A stretch of 42,113 nt of DNA from Cyclobacteriaceae bacterium (GTDB lineage: Bacteria; Bacteroidota; Bacteroidia; Cytophagales; Cyclobacteriaceae), in NCBI GenBank assembly GCA_003565295.1, contig PXCO01000372.1:1-42113 (forward strand), given 5' to 3'. This document shows positions 15,555 through 25,600 of the stretch, piece by piece (positions within the stretch are counted from its first letter, which is position 1; each line of letters begins with the position of its first letter). The translations under genes were made by a program, and so were the position numbers. The notes under the pieces are model-generated. The model had not been told where the DNA came from, searched no databases, and saw only the letters and a list, made by a program, of their open reading frames with translations.

Positions 15555-18500
15555 TTAACTATTCTTGCGAATAGCCATATTTAATTTGTCTGCCAATAGA
15601 TACATGACAGGCACTATTACTAACGTCAAAAAGGTAGCAAAGGTTAACCCAAATATTACAGTCCAAGCCATTGGCCCCCAAAAATCTGCATTGTCACCAC
15701 CCACATAGAATTGTGGGTCAAAGGAAGAAAGAAGGGAGCTGAAATTGATATTCATCCCAATGGCCAAAGGTATCAGGCCAAGTACTGTCGTGATTGCGGT
15801 CAATAAGACCGGACGCAGCCTCGTTTTACCTCCTTGAATGATACTATTGAGGATTTCCTCAAAGGGCAAGTATTCTCCCTCCTTTAGACCTAATTCTTCC
15901 CTTCTCCTTTCCCTCACCAGATTTGTGTAGTCGATCAATACTATGGCATTATTTACCACCACGCCTGCAAGGGAAATGATCCCAATGCCCGTCATAATGA
16001 TGACAAAATCCATATTGAAAACCACTAACCCTAGAAATACCCCTATGGTACTAAAGACCACCGATGCCATAATGATGAAAGGAGTGGCAAATGAGTTAAA
16101 CTGTGCTACGATGATAAGAAAAATCACCGAAACCGCTATAATCAAGGCCCTGGTCAAGAACTCTGCTGAAGCCTCCTGCTGCTCTTGTTCCCCGGTAAAC
16201 CTCACTGTTATTCCGTCCGGCACCTCCATTCCCTGGACAAGGTTTCGAATCTGTTGGTTGATTTCAGTGGGATTAGACCCATCTGTCACGTTGGAGGAAA
16301 GCGTAATTACTCTGTTAAGGTCCTTTCGCTTCACCGAGCCTAAAGTGGATCCATATTCCAGATCGGCAACGGCAGAAATGGGGATTTCCCTCTTATTGCC
16401 AAACTTGTCCCTGAAACTGATCTTTTTATTGATCAACATGGAGACGTCATATCTAAACTCATCCGCCAACCTTAATTGAATGGGGTAGTCATCCTCACCT
16501 TCTTTAAACTTGGAAACTTCCAGACCGAAAAGAGCTGTTCTGAGTTCATTTGCAATAGTCCGGGTAGACAAACCAAATCTTCTGGCATTTTCCCTGTTAA
16601 TCTTTACCACCAATTCTGGATTATCGGATTCTAAGTCAGACTTCAACTCCTCAATACCGGTTATATTAGCGGAGTTAATGGCTGTCCTCAACTCATTCAC
16701 CCAGTTAGTCAATTGCTCAAAATCCTCCCCATTGGATTCAATATTTATGGGCTTGCCCACCGGGGGGCCTGCGGACTGTTTAGTAAGCGTAATTTGAACC
16801 CCGGGGTAATTTTCGGCTAATTCCCGGACTTCTTCCATGACCCTATTGGTATTTACCCCTTGCCTAAACTGATACTCCAAAAAAGCCAGGGTGATCTTTG
16901 CTTTGTGTGGAGTAGCGGCCTGGCTGGGCCCTTCCAAGGGATCTCCTGTCCCTTCCCCGATCTGGGTGATCACAGATTCAATTATTTCCTCATAGGGTTC
17001 CAAAACCTTTGATAACTCCTCTTCAAACTCCAACACGGTACTGTTGGTAGCTTCAATATCGGTGCCCCTGGGCTTTTCTATGAAGATATTGACCAATGCT
17101 GGTTCATTGTCCGGGAAAAAGAGAATCTGTGGAGCTCTGACAAACAACAAGCCTAAGGATAATATCAGCAATAGGACAGTACCGAAAAAAAACAAGATCG
17201 GATTCACCCCTCTCAATGCCACATTTAACGTTCGCTCGTAGAAACTTTCCAATTTACCCAAGAAAACATTTTGAAACCAAGCTATTGCCCTTCTCATCAC
17301 AAATACGTTCAGAGCTGTCAAGAAAGCAGCAACGAGAAGCAGGTTGGCCAGCATGTTCCAACCGAGTATGAATAAGAGAATTGACATGGCCAATAACCCT
17401 AAGGCTATGCGCAAGGGAATTTTTCTTGGCTTGGGCTTATATACATCAGGTACCTTCATAAATAAGGACGTAAGCACTGGATTGATCACCAAGGCCACAA
17501 ATAGAGAAGAAGAAAGTACAATAATCAGGGTAATCGGCAGGTATTTCATAAATTCCCCCACTATGTCCTCCCAGAAGGCCAACGGCAAGAATGCGGCAAG
17601 GGTCGTGGCTGTGGAAGTGATGATAGGCCAAGCCACCTCCCCCACCCCTTCTTTGGCTGCTCTGATGGGGGTTTTCCCCTCTTGCATCAAACGGTAAATA
17701 TTTTCCACCACCACTATACCGTTGTCCACCAACATCCCAAGCGCCAGGATCAATGAGAAGAGCACCATCAGATTAAGGGTGATTCCCAAGGAATTAAGTA
17801 CCAAAAAGGATATGAACATGGACAATGGGATCGCTATACCCACAAAAAGGGCATTCCTGAAACCTAGAAAAAACATAAGCACCAACACTACGAATATCAC
17901 TCCTAAAATGATGCTGTTCTCCAGGTCACTTACCTGAGCCCTGGTAGTTTTTGATTGATCATTGGTGATGGAAACTTTCAGATCTTCCGGAAACCGGTTA
18001 GCCTGAGCCTCTTCCAATATTTTTTTGATCTCATCAGAGGCATCCAACAAGTTCTCCCCACTCCTTTTGGTGACATTGACCGTAACTACAGGAAGCCCTT
18101 TATTCCTTGCATAACTATCACGTTCCTTGAACGTATCCTTTACCTCAGCCACATCCCTGAGATAAACAATACTTGCCTCCTCTGTTTTCACGATGATATC
18201 CTCCAATTCGCTGGGGTGTTCAAATTCCCCGGTGATGCGAAGAGATCTTCGAAAATCCCCAGATAATAAATTCCCGCCGGAGATGGTCACATTTTCGGCA
18301 CTTACCGCTTCCGAAATATCCTCAAAACTTACCCCAAGGGCTTCCATTTTGTAAATATTGGCATCTATGCGGATCTCCCTGTCCACAATCCCTCTCAACT
18401 CGGCCTTGGAAATTTGAGGTAACTTTTCTATCTCATCCTCAAGGTATTCTCCGTATTTTTTCAATTCCACCTCTGAATAATCCCCTGCCAGGTTTACATT

Positions 18501-18956
18501 CATAATGGGGAAGTCAGAAGTGTTGATTTCGATCACATCTGGATCCCTGTCCAAATCGGTGGGCAACTCGCTTTTAGACTTATCCACCGCATCCTTCACA
18601 TCCTGTAGGGCTTTAGATATTTCCACATTTGGGTTGAACTCTATCACGATAGAAGAAAAATCCTGCACAGAGGTGGACTTGATATCCTTGATGTTATTGA
18701 TGGACTTAAGCTCCTTTTCTATGGGACGGGTAATTAAATTCTCCATATCCACTGGGGAGTTTCCCGGATAGGATGTCCCTACATACACCGTGGGGATCAC
18801 CACCTCGGGGAAGCTCTCTTTGGGCATGGTCCTGTAAGCGAAAATTCCTAAAAAGGCGATGATAAAGGTCAGGATCACCACAGAGGTCTGATTGTTGACC
18901 GATAGGGAAGATAATCCGAACTCCCTAATAACCGATTTATTCTTCTCTTCTTGCAT
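15555..18956 (-). CDS. RND-family efflux pump permease
   Basis: This is the inner-membrane proton antiporter of a tripartite drug/solute exporter. The 1133-aa length fits AcrB/MexB-type proteins, with 12 membrane segments and two large periplasmic loops. TM4 reads LGMLVDNGIVVVENI, where the second of the usual paired Asp residues is Asn, and the C-terminal half has GIISLAGVVVNNAIVLIDYTN. The N-terminal signature is FGLSSLSVNNQTSVVILTF. It is the last gene of an operon after tetR, the TolC-like gene and the fusion protein, 21 bp downstream of the latter. The substrate is unknown; HAE-1-like drug efflux is more likely than heavy-metal efflux. Confidence 0.95.
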   Translation of the reverse strand: MQEEKNKSVIREFGLSSLSVNNQTSVVILTFIIAFLGIFAYRTMPKESFPEVVIPTVYVGTSYPGNSPVDMENLITRPIEKELKSINNIKDIKSTSVQDFSSIVIEFNPNVEISKALQDVKDAVDKSKSELPTDLDRDPDVIEINTSDFPIMNVNLAGDYSEVELKKYGEYLEDEIEKLPQISKAELRGIVDREIRIDANIYKMEALGVSFEDISEAVSAENVTISGGNLLSGDFRRSLRITGEFEHPSELEDIIVKTEEASIVYLRDVAEVKDTFKERDSYARNKGLPVVTVNVTKRSGENLLDASDEIKKILEEAQANRFPEDLKVSITNDQSKTTRAQVSDLENSIILGVIFVVLVLMFFLGFRNALFVGIAIPLSMFISFLVLNSLGITLNLMVLFSLILALGMLVDNGIVVVENIYRLMQEGKTPIRAAKEGVGEVAWPIITSTATTLAAFLPLAFWEDIVGEFMKYLPITLIIVLSSSLFVALVINPVLTSLFMKVPDVYKPKPRKIPLRIALGLLAMSILLFILGWNMLANLLLVAAFLTALNVFVMRRAIAWFQNVFLGKLESFYERTLNVALRGVNPILFFFGTVLLLILSLGLLFVRAPQILFFPDNEPALVNIFIEKPRGTDIEATNSTVLEFEEELSKVLEPYEEIIESVITQIGEGTGDPLEGPSQAATPHKAKITLAFLEYQFRQGVNTNRVMEEVRELAENYPGVQITLTKQSAGPPVGKPINIESNGEDFEQLTNWVNELRTAINSANITGIEELKSDLESDNPELVVKINRENARRFGLSTRTIANELRTALFGLEVSKFKEGEDDYPIQLRLADEFRYDVSMLINKKISFRDKFGNKREIPISAVADLEYGSTLGSVKRKDLNRVITLSSNVTDGSNPTEINQQIRNLVQGMEVPDGITVRFTGEQEQQEASAEFLTRALIIAVSVIFLIIVAQFNSFATPFIIMASVVFSTIGVFLGLVVFNMDFVIIMTGIGIISLAGVVVNNAIVLIDYTNLVRERRREELGLKEGEYLPFEEILNSIIQGGKTRLRPVLLTAITTVLGLIPLAIGMNINFSSLLSSFDPQFYVGGDNADFWGPMAWTVIFGLTFATFLTLVIVPVMYLLADKLNMAIRKNS

Positions 18957-18977
18957 ACCTAATTTTCTGTTGCTAAG

Positions 18978-20105
18978 CTATTGAGCCGCAATGTTCACCT
19001 TGAAATTATTGCCTACTTCCCTGAAACCCTTGTCCACTAAAACCTCTGAACCATCTAACCCCTCCACTATTTCCGTTGTTTCTCTTTGGGTCATTCCTCT
19101 TTCCACGTATCTCTTCACTGAATTCCCGTTCTCTACCACAAACACATAATCCCCTTGGTTGTCCTGAAGAATGAGGTTGCTGGAAATCATTACCGCATCT
19201 TCTTGCTCATAATCTTTGATCCTTAAGGTAGAAATCATGTTGGGTTTAATGTTTTCCATCTTGGGAAGGAACACTTCAACCTTAAAGGTCCTGTTGTTTG
19301 GGTTGATCACTGCTCCCACAGCTGTAACCTTGGTTTTTAAGCGATGATTTAAAGAAGGAAACAACACCTCTACCGAGTCTCCCTGGGTGACCACGCCAAC
19401 ATACCTTTCTGACACATCAGCTTCTACATAAAGGTCGCTCTCCCCCACAAAATTGAGAATGGAAGAACCCGGCTGTACCAGTTCCCCAAGTCTCACCATG
19501 ACCTCTTCCACTGTTCCGTCAAATGGGGCCCTGATGATGGTTCGTCCCAATTGAGTTTCCAGTGTAGCAAGGTTATTCTCAAGGTTTTCTTTCCTGTTTT
19601 TAGCCTCTAGGTACTGTATTTCTGTGCCGATTTCCTGGTCCCACAGCCTTTGTTGCTTTTCAAAGACTGTGCTGGCCAATTCGAGCTGGGTCTTGATCTC
19701 GTCTATGTTTCGCTGTATGGATTCTGCATCCACCCTGGCCAATTCCTGCCCACGCTTCATCCTCATGCCTTCCACGGCTTTTATCTCCTGTATTCTCCCG
19801 GTAACCTCAGCACTGATGTTTACATTCTTTTTTGATAGTACCGAACCAGTGACCTCCACGTAATGTGCAAAGGTTCCCACCTCAGGCTCGGTGGTAGTGA
19901 TCAATACCGCCTTACGCTGTTCTTTGGCAAAGTCAGGATCCTCCCTGGCGATTTCCTTAGAGAGGTTTTCGATTTTAACCCGCAATTCGGATAACTCCCT
20001 TTGAAAGCGTTCCAATTGGTCTTTCTTTTCTGCCAACTCGTCTTTTTGGCATGCAACCATAGACAAACTGAGCGCAATAAGTAAAAAGGTGGTGTATTTT
20101 TTCAT
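18978..20105 (-). CDS. RND efflux periplasmic adaptor (membrane fusion protein), lipoprotein
   Basis: The 375-aa adaptor links the RND pump to the TolC channel. It has a lipoprotein signal ending in LSMVAC (Cys19), a predicted coiled-coil stretch (residues 22-60), then the lipoyl-like domain (VTGSVLSKKNVNISAEVTGRI) with an alpha-hairpin around 120-165, the beta-barrel (RLGELVQPGSSILNFV) and the membrane-proximal domain. An unusual point is the extra coiled coil directly after the acylated Cys. The start lies next to the palindrome mosaic that fills the gap to the TolC gene. Confidence 0.93.
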   Translation of the reverse strand: MKKYTTFLLIALSLSMVACQKDELAEKKDQLERFQRELSELRVKIENLSKEIAREDPDFAKEQRKAVLITTTEPEVGTFAHYVEVTGSVLSKKNVNISAEVTGRIQEIKAVEGMRMKRGQELARVDAESIQRNIDEIKTQLELASTVFEKQQRLWDQEIGTEIQYLEAKNRKENLENNLATLETQLGRTIIRAPFDGTVEEVMVRLGELVQPGSSILNFVGESDLYVEADVSERYVGVVTQGDSVEVLFPSLNHRLKTKVTAVGAVINPNNRTFKVEVFLPKMENIKPNMISTLRIKDYEQEDAVMISSNLILQDNQGDYVFVVENGNSVKRYVERGMTQRETTEIVEGLDGSEVLVDKGFREVGNNFKVNIAAQ

Positions 20106-20245
20106 GTGTTTATTATTGTCTTTTAGTGGTCAGATAGCCTGTCCCGAACTTGATTCGGGGAACTTGCTTCGGGGAAATCTCGCATGATTGAAAATCATCA
20201 CACTGTATGTCGCTTGCCTCATGCTTGATTTCATCGCTAAGTTGT
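20102..20245. repeat. Palindrome mosaic, copy 2, inside the efflux operon
   Basis: This block sits between the TolC-like gene and the adaptor gene. It contains CCCGAACTTGATTCGGG (20143-20159), the phrase GAACTTGCTTCGGG, a second hairpin ATGATTGAAAATCAT (20184-20198) and the tail GTCGCTTGCCTCATGCT (20209-20225), identical to 245-261. Both copies have TCTCGCA, then a hairpin of different sequence, then the same tail. Both also carry TCATGTGTTTAT-ATTG at their left edge (1-17 and 20102-20118). Confidence 0.8.
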
Positions 20246-20253
20246 GTTCACGC

Positions 20254-21657
20254 TTATTTTAAAATTCCTAATGCTTTTTCTAAATCCACCCTGGCAATCA
20301 AGGCGTCGTATAATGCAGAATAATAATTGGTTTCAGCCTCCTTTAAATCGGCATCGGCCTCTACCACCTCAAAGTTAGACCCCACCCCTTCTTGATATTT
20401 GATGCGGGTCATCTGAAAAACCTCATCGGCCAATTGCCTGTTCTCTTTTTGCACCTCCAGTGCCCTGAGACTGTTCCTTAACTCCTCCTTCGCCTGGAAT
20501 TCTTCTAGCATGATGTTTTGCTCGGTAAAGAATTTGGTGTTTTCCAACTGCTTGATTTGAACCCTGTTTTGCTGTATGGCATAGCTCTTTCTAAGTCCGT
20601 CGAATATGGGAATGTTCAGTCTAAACCCAACAAAAGAAGTGGAAAACCAACGGTCTGCCACATACACATTTCTCAATTCCTGGGCACCGGTCACCCTTTG
20701 GTAAGTGCCAAAAGCATTTAAGGTGGGAATATATTGCACTTGGTTGTTTTTGAGGTCCAGGGTGGCCAGTTCCAGGTTTTTTTCTAATTGGTACATTTCC
20801 ACGCGTGGGTCTGACTGCCTACCTAGCAAAACCCTAAACCCTGACTCGTCCTCTGCAAACTCATCCAAGTGCTGGGATAAAAGCAGGGACACTTCCAAGG
20901 GCATCCCCATTTGAATTTTCAACAATTCCCTGCTTACCTTGATGGAGGTGTTCACCCTGTCCATTTCAGTCTGTACGTTGTTGAGCTGAACTCTGATTCT
21001 TGACACATCTAATTTCTCTGCTAACCCAGCCTCCCTCATTGCCTCGGTTTCCTTTAAGAGTTGCTCCAAACGGCGTAGGTTTCCTTCTATCAGGCCCCTT
21101 CTTTCCTCATTCACCAATACAGTAAAATAGGCCTTTTTCACCGCTTCAAGCACATCTATCTCGGCCTTTTCCCTGTCAAATTCGGTGAGGTCCTTAAGTG
21201 TCTTGGCAGCCTTTAGGCCAATAAAATAGGACCCGTTAAAAATCATCTGCTCCACGGTGGTGTTCAGGCTAGATTGATAATTTACCGCAAAGGGGATCAC
21301 CAATACGTCGGAGGGTGTTTCCGAAGGCGGTGGGGCTCCCCCGGTACCATCCCCGTTGCCTCCACCAAATAAATCGTCGGCTTCTCCAGGAAGTATAATC
21401 AACGGAGGCTGTAGGTTTTTAGTGAATTCCAAAACACTGCTGATCTGAGGAAGTCCCTCAGAGCGCCTCTCTCCCACTATGCCCCTGGAGGCTAGTACCT
21501 CCAACTGGGCATTCTTGGCATCAGCGCTATTTTCCAATGCAAACCGCAAACATTCCTCAAGGCTCATGCTCACGGTTTCCTGAGCAGATACATTGTAGGA
21601 AAACAGCAAAAACAATAGTGCGAAGAGTAATAAAATTTGGTTAAGATTCATATTCAT
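20254..21657 (-). CDS. TolC-family outer membrane efflux channel
   Basis: The 467-aa protein has a signal peptide ending at SAQ (residue 25) and two outer-membrane efflux protein (OEP) repeats rich in heptad-like helices, such as LKETEAMREAGLAEKLDVSRI and ALEVQKENRQLADEVFQMTRI. It forms the trimeric outer-membrane duct for the adaptor and RND pump encoded downstream. A Gly/Pro-rich insert (GGGNGDGTGGAPPPSETPSD, near residues 95-114) is probably a surface loop. Its ATG overlaps the tetR stop (ATGA), indicating translational coupling. Confidence 0.93.
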   Translation of the reverse strand: MNMNLNQILLLFALLFLLFSYNVSAQETVSMSLEECLRFALENSADAKNAQLEVLASRGIVGERRSEGLPQISSVLEFTKNLQPPLIILPGEADDLFGGGNGDGTGGAPPPSETPSDVLVIPFAVNYQSSLNTTVEQMIFNGSYFIGLKAAKTLKDLTEFDREKAEIDVLEAVKKAYFTVLVNEERRGLIEGNLRRLEQLLKETEAMREAGLAEKLDVSRIRVQLNNVQTEMDRVNTSIKVSRELLKIQMGMPLEVSLLLSQHLDEFAEDESGFRVLLGRQSDPRVEMYQLEKNLELATLDLKNNQVQYIPTLNAFGTYQRVTGAQELRNVYVADRWFSTSFVGFRLNIPIFDGLRKSYAIQQNRVQIKQLENTKFFTEQNIMLEEFQAKEELRNSLRALEVQKENRQLADEVFQMTRIKYQEGVGSNFEVVEADADLKEAETNYYSALYDALIARVDLEKALGILK

Positions 21658-22271
21658 TTTAACTGGTGGCTTAATTTTTCTTCGTAAATCTTTCTTCCTT
21701 GTTCGGTCAAAATCCCATAGACAAAATGTTCGAAAATCTGAAGTTGTGTCTCCATCATATTGTATTTGCCCGGGTTAAACCTGGATGGGTCAAACATGAT
21801 GGAAAACTGCTCTACCCTAAGCTGGGCTATAATCTCTGAATTAATCCCGGACCTAAAATGCCCCACCTTCTTTCCTTCTTCCAGAAGGTCCACCAAAGCC
21901 CTCCAAACCTGTTCTTTCTTAAATTTCTCAAATTCCAGGAAACAGTTTGGATAATACCTTTTCACCTCGTTGAGCAACATGGGGTGCATATTGCTAAATC
22001 GTTCCCTAATATATTTGGTCAGTAAAATCAACTGACCTATCACCCCATCCTCGCCTTCCTCTACACTATCCAATTTGCATGCATCCTTTTCCAGCTCCAG
22101 CCTAAAGGTTTCCACTGCCAATTCATTTTTGTCCTTAAAAACCTGGTAAATGGTCTTTTTCGATACGCCTGCCTCCCTAGCTATATCATCCATGGTAACG
22201 GCTCTCACACCATAACCGAGAAAAAGCTGCTTTGCACTTGAAATTATTTTTTCTTTAGTTTCCAATTTCAC
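21654..22271 (-). CDS. TetR/AcrR-family transcriptional regulator of the efflux operon
   Basis: The N-terminal helix-turn-helix is clear: TKEKIISSAKQLFLGYG, then TMDDIAREAGVSKKTIYQVF. The C-terminal ligand domain is variable. I place the start at the GTG at 22271 (MKLETKEK, 205 aa). The frame extends to a TTG at 22343, but that extension is read through a perfect inverted repeat (22298-22333) that looks like the regulator's own operator, and no in-frame ATG exists. It is the first gene of the tetR-tolC-adaptor-RND operon, overlapping tolC by 4 bp, and very likely represses it. The inducer is unknown. Confidence 0.88.
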   Translation of the reverse strand: MKLETKEKIISSAKQLFLGYGVRAVTMDDIAREAGVSKKTIYQVFKDKNELAVETFRLELEKDACKLDSVEEGEDGVIGQLILLTKYIRERFSNMHPMLLNEVKRYYPNCFLEFEKFKKEQVWRALVDLLEEGKKVGHFRSGINSEIIAQLRVEQFSIMFDPSRFNPGKYNMMETQLQIFEHFVYGILTEQGRKIYEEKLSHQLK

Positions 22272-22297
22272 TATTTCAATAAATACCAGTCCAAAAA

Positions 22298-22333
22298 CTT
22301 TGGAAACTTTATCAAAGTTCAAAGTTTCCAAAG
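22298..22333. promoter_or_regulatory. Perfect inverted repeat, candidate TetR operator
   Basis: CTTTGGAAACTTT (22298-22310) and AAAGTTTCCAAAG (22321-22333) are exact reverse complements over 13 bp with a 10-bp spacer. It lies 27-62 bases upstream of the chosen GTG start of the TetR gene, a typical autoregulatory position. A weak -7-like CATTTTTG lies just upstream on the minus strand (22341-22348). Confidence 0.7.
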
Positions 22334-22343
22334 TTTCTTCCAA

Positions 22344-22652
22344 AAATGAGCGATTCGTGGACTAATGATAATTTTAAAATAATCCCGAATACCAATTAAA
22401 ATACTTTATAAAAGATGGTAACCCCTATTAATTTAACTAAACATTTATAAAAAAAGATTATTTTATTTTTATGATAATTGTTTCTAGGGTTGTCAGGTGG
22501 AAATTTTACGAACTCCTCAAACTCCTACAGCCACGTTCGAAAATGAACACTTTTCCTTAAATCTGCTTCTAAATCGGACATTTTGCTTTTCACCTTAATA
22601 TTCTTCCACAGCAAATCCGGTCTTTCAGGGCTAAAAATTTAGGCGTATTGCT
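22344..22652. other. AT-rich divergent intergenic region
   Basis: This gap separates the leftward tetR operon from purL. Apart from the operator repeat at its left edge and the purL -7 box at its right edge, I see no open frame, riboswitch-like structure or repeat. The left half is strongly AT-rich. Confidence 0.5.
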
Positions 22653-22660
22653 TACCTTTG
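22653..22660 (+). promoter_or_regulatory. Probable -7 box of purL
   Basis: TACCTTTG is an exact TAnnTTTG match, 29 bases before the ATG at 22689. The -33 position has no clear TTTG. Confidence 0.5.
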
Positions 22661-22688
22661 CGTCTTCAATTATCAGCTATTCTAAGGT

Positions 22689-25600
22689 ATGTCCATGATT
22701 CTCTTTTTCCAGGTGGGACAAGATCAAGTTTATGCAGTCTCCACCACGAATACATTTTCTGACAAAGAAATTTCCCAGCTTTCTTGGCTTTTCGGAGGAG
22801 CTCGTCCCATGGAAGAACAGCATTTACCCGGCCTCTTTATTGGCCCAAGAAGGGAAATGGTCACCCCTTGGTCAACAAATGCCGTGGAAATCACCCAAAA
22901 CATGGGCATCAAAGGAATTAATAGGATAGAGGCTTTCCAGCCCAAAACAGATGCTTCCGCATTTGATCCCATGCTGCAAGCCACCTACGATTCGCTGAAT
23001 CCCCAAATATTTGACCTGGACGTAACACCAGCCTCAGTTATTGAGGTGAAGGACATAGCTGCCTATAATCAACAAGAAGGCTTGGCACTTAGCCCTGAAG
23101 AGGTGAAATACTTAGAGGAGGTAAGCCAAACATTGGGACGACCCTTAACAGATGCCGAGGTATTTGGATTTAGCCAGGTAAATTCAGAGCATTGCAGGCA
23201 CAAAATCTTCAACGGACGCTTTGTGATTGACGGGGAAGAAAAACCATACAGCCTTTTTCAACTTATCAAAAAGACGAGTCAAACCCATCCTAACCGCATC
23301 GTATCTGCCTATAAAGACAACGTGGCCTTTGTTCAAGGACCTGTTATCACGCAATTTGCACCGATAAGGCAAGATAGGCCAGATTTTTTCGAATGTGAAG
23401 ACATCCCTACCGTTTTGTCCCTAAAAGCAGAAACTCACAATTTCCCTACCACGGTAGAACCTTTTAATGGGGCTGCCACTGGGTCCGGTGGAGAAATTCG
23501 GGACAGGCTGGCAGGGGGCACTGCTTCCATACCCTTGGCGGGAACCGCCGTGTATATGACCGCTTACCCAAGGACAACCCCAAAAAGATCCTGGGAAAAA
23601 AACATTCCCGCAAGAAAGTGGCTCTATCAAACCCCTATGGACATACTCATAAAGGCTTCCAATGGCGCAAGCGATTTTGGGAATAAATTCGGCCAACCCT
23701 TGATCTGCGGAAGTGTGTTGACCTTTGAGCACAAAGAAGGGGACAAAACCTTTGCCTTTGATAAGGTGATCATGCTGGCTGGGGGGATTGGTTTCACCCG
23801 TGCCCCGTATGCACAGAAAAAGACGCCCTTAAAAGGAAACAGCATCGTAGTGATGGGCGGAGACAATTACCGGATCGGCATGGGGGGAGGAGCAGTTTCT
23901 TCGGTGAACACCGGGGAATTCAGCAACTTGATAGAGTTAAACGCCATACAACGGTCTAACCCGGAAATGCAAAAAAGGGTAGCCAATGTGATCAGGGCCA
24001 TGGCAGAGCAGGCCGAAAACCCCATTATTTCCATTCATGACCATGGGGCCGGGGGACACCTTAACTGCCTCTCTGAATTGGTGGAAGAAACCGGGGGACA
24101 TATTGATGTGGATAAGTTGCCAGTGGGTGATCCCACGCTTTCTGCCAAGGAAATCATTGGAAACGAATCCCAAGAAAGAATGGGGCTAGTGGTGGATAAG
24201 GCAGATATTCCCACACTAAAAGAAATCGCTGAACGGGAAAGGGCTCCTTTTTACGAAGTAGGAGAGACTACCGGTGACATGCGTTTTACCTTCGAAAATA
24301 AAAAGACTGGGGAAAAACCCATGGACTGGGAGCTTTCCCATATGTTCGGATCTTCACCTACTACCATTCTGGAAGATAATACGGAATTGCCGGCCTATCC
24401 ACCAATCAGTTATGAGCCTTCACTTTGGGAAAATTACCTGGAAGAAGTACTTCAATTGGAAGCAGTGGCCTGCAAGGACTGGCTCACCAACAAGGTAGAC
24501 CGGTCGGTTACCGGCAGGGTGGCCACCCAACAGTGTACAGGGGCGCTTCAATTGCCCCTCAATAATGTAGCCGTGATGGCATTGGATTATCAGGGGAAAA
24601 AGGGGATAGCAACTTCCATAGGGCATGCACCAGCGGTAGCCTTAGCGGATGCAGGCGCAGGATCCAGAATGGCCATTGCCGAGGCACTCACCAATCTGGT
24701 TTGGAGCCCAATTGCCGAAGGCCTCAAAGGAGTTTCACTCAGTGCAAATTGGATGTGGCCTGCCAAAAATCCAGGCGAAAACAGTAGGTTATACAGGGCG
24801 GTGGAAGCCTGCAGTGAGTTTGCTTTGGCATTGGGCATAAATATCCCTACCGGCAAAGACAGCCTCTCCATGGCCCAAAAATACCCGGATGGCAACACGG
24901 TGTATGCTCCCGGTACGGTGATCATTTCCACAGTGGGAGAATGCGAAGATATTCGCAAAACTATCACCACGGCCATTAAACCTATAAACAATTCACAACT
25001 GGTCTGGGTGGACTTTACAAGACATGCACCGGCATTGGGTGGCAGCTCGTTCGCCCAAATCCTGAACCAGATTGGTGATAAAACCCCGGACGTACCAGAT
25101 GCCAATTATTTTGCCAAGGCCTTCAATGCCATTCAGGACTTGGTGAGGGAGGAATTGATCCTTGCTGGGCACGATATTTCCGCAGGTGGCTTGATCACTG
25201 CTATTTTGGAAATGTGCTTCCCCACACCGGGTGTTGGGTTGCATTTAACCTATGCACCTGATTTTAATGACCCTGTCCCCTATCTCTTCTCTGAGAACCC
25301 AGGCGTGATTCTACAGGTAACCCAGACCGAAACCGTACTTCAGCGATTAGAGTCGGCGGGGTTAAGCTGGCAGAAATTGGGTGAGGTGAAAGTAAATGTA
25401 AATACAACAACTAATGCCCAAGGTGAAATCATTTCTTGGCCTGCCTTAAAAGCAAAGTTAGATATACCCAAATACCGCAAAATCTGGTATACCTCCAGTT
25501 ACCTGCTGGATAAAGCCCAATCTGGAGAGCAACTTGCCCTTTCAAGATTTGAACATATGGATAAGATGCCACTTCATTACAATTTTGGCAAGGACTGGAA

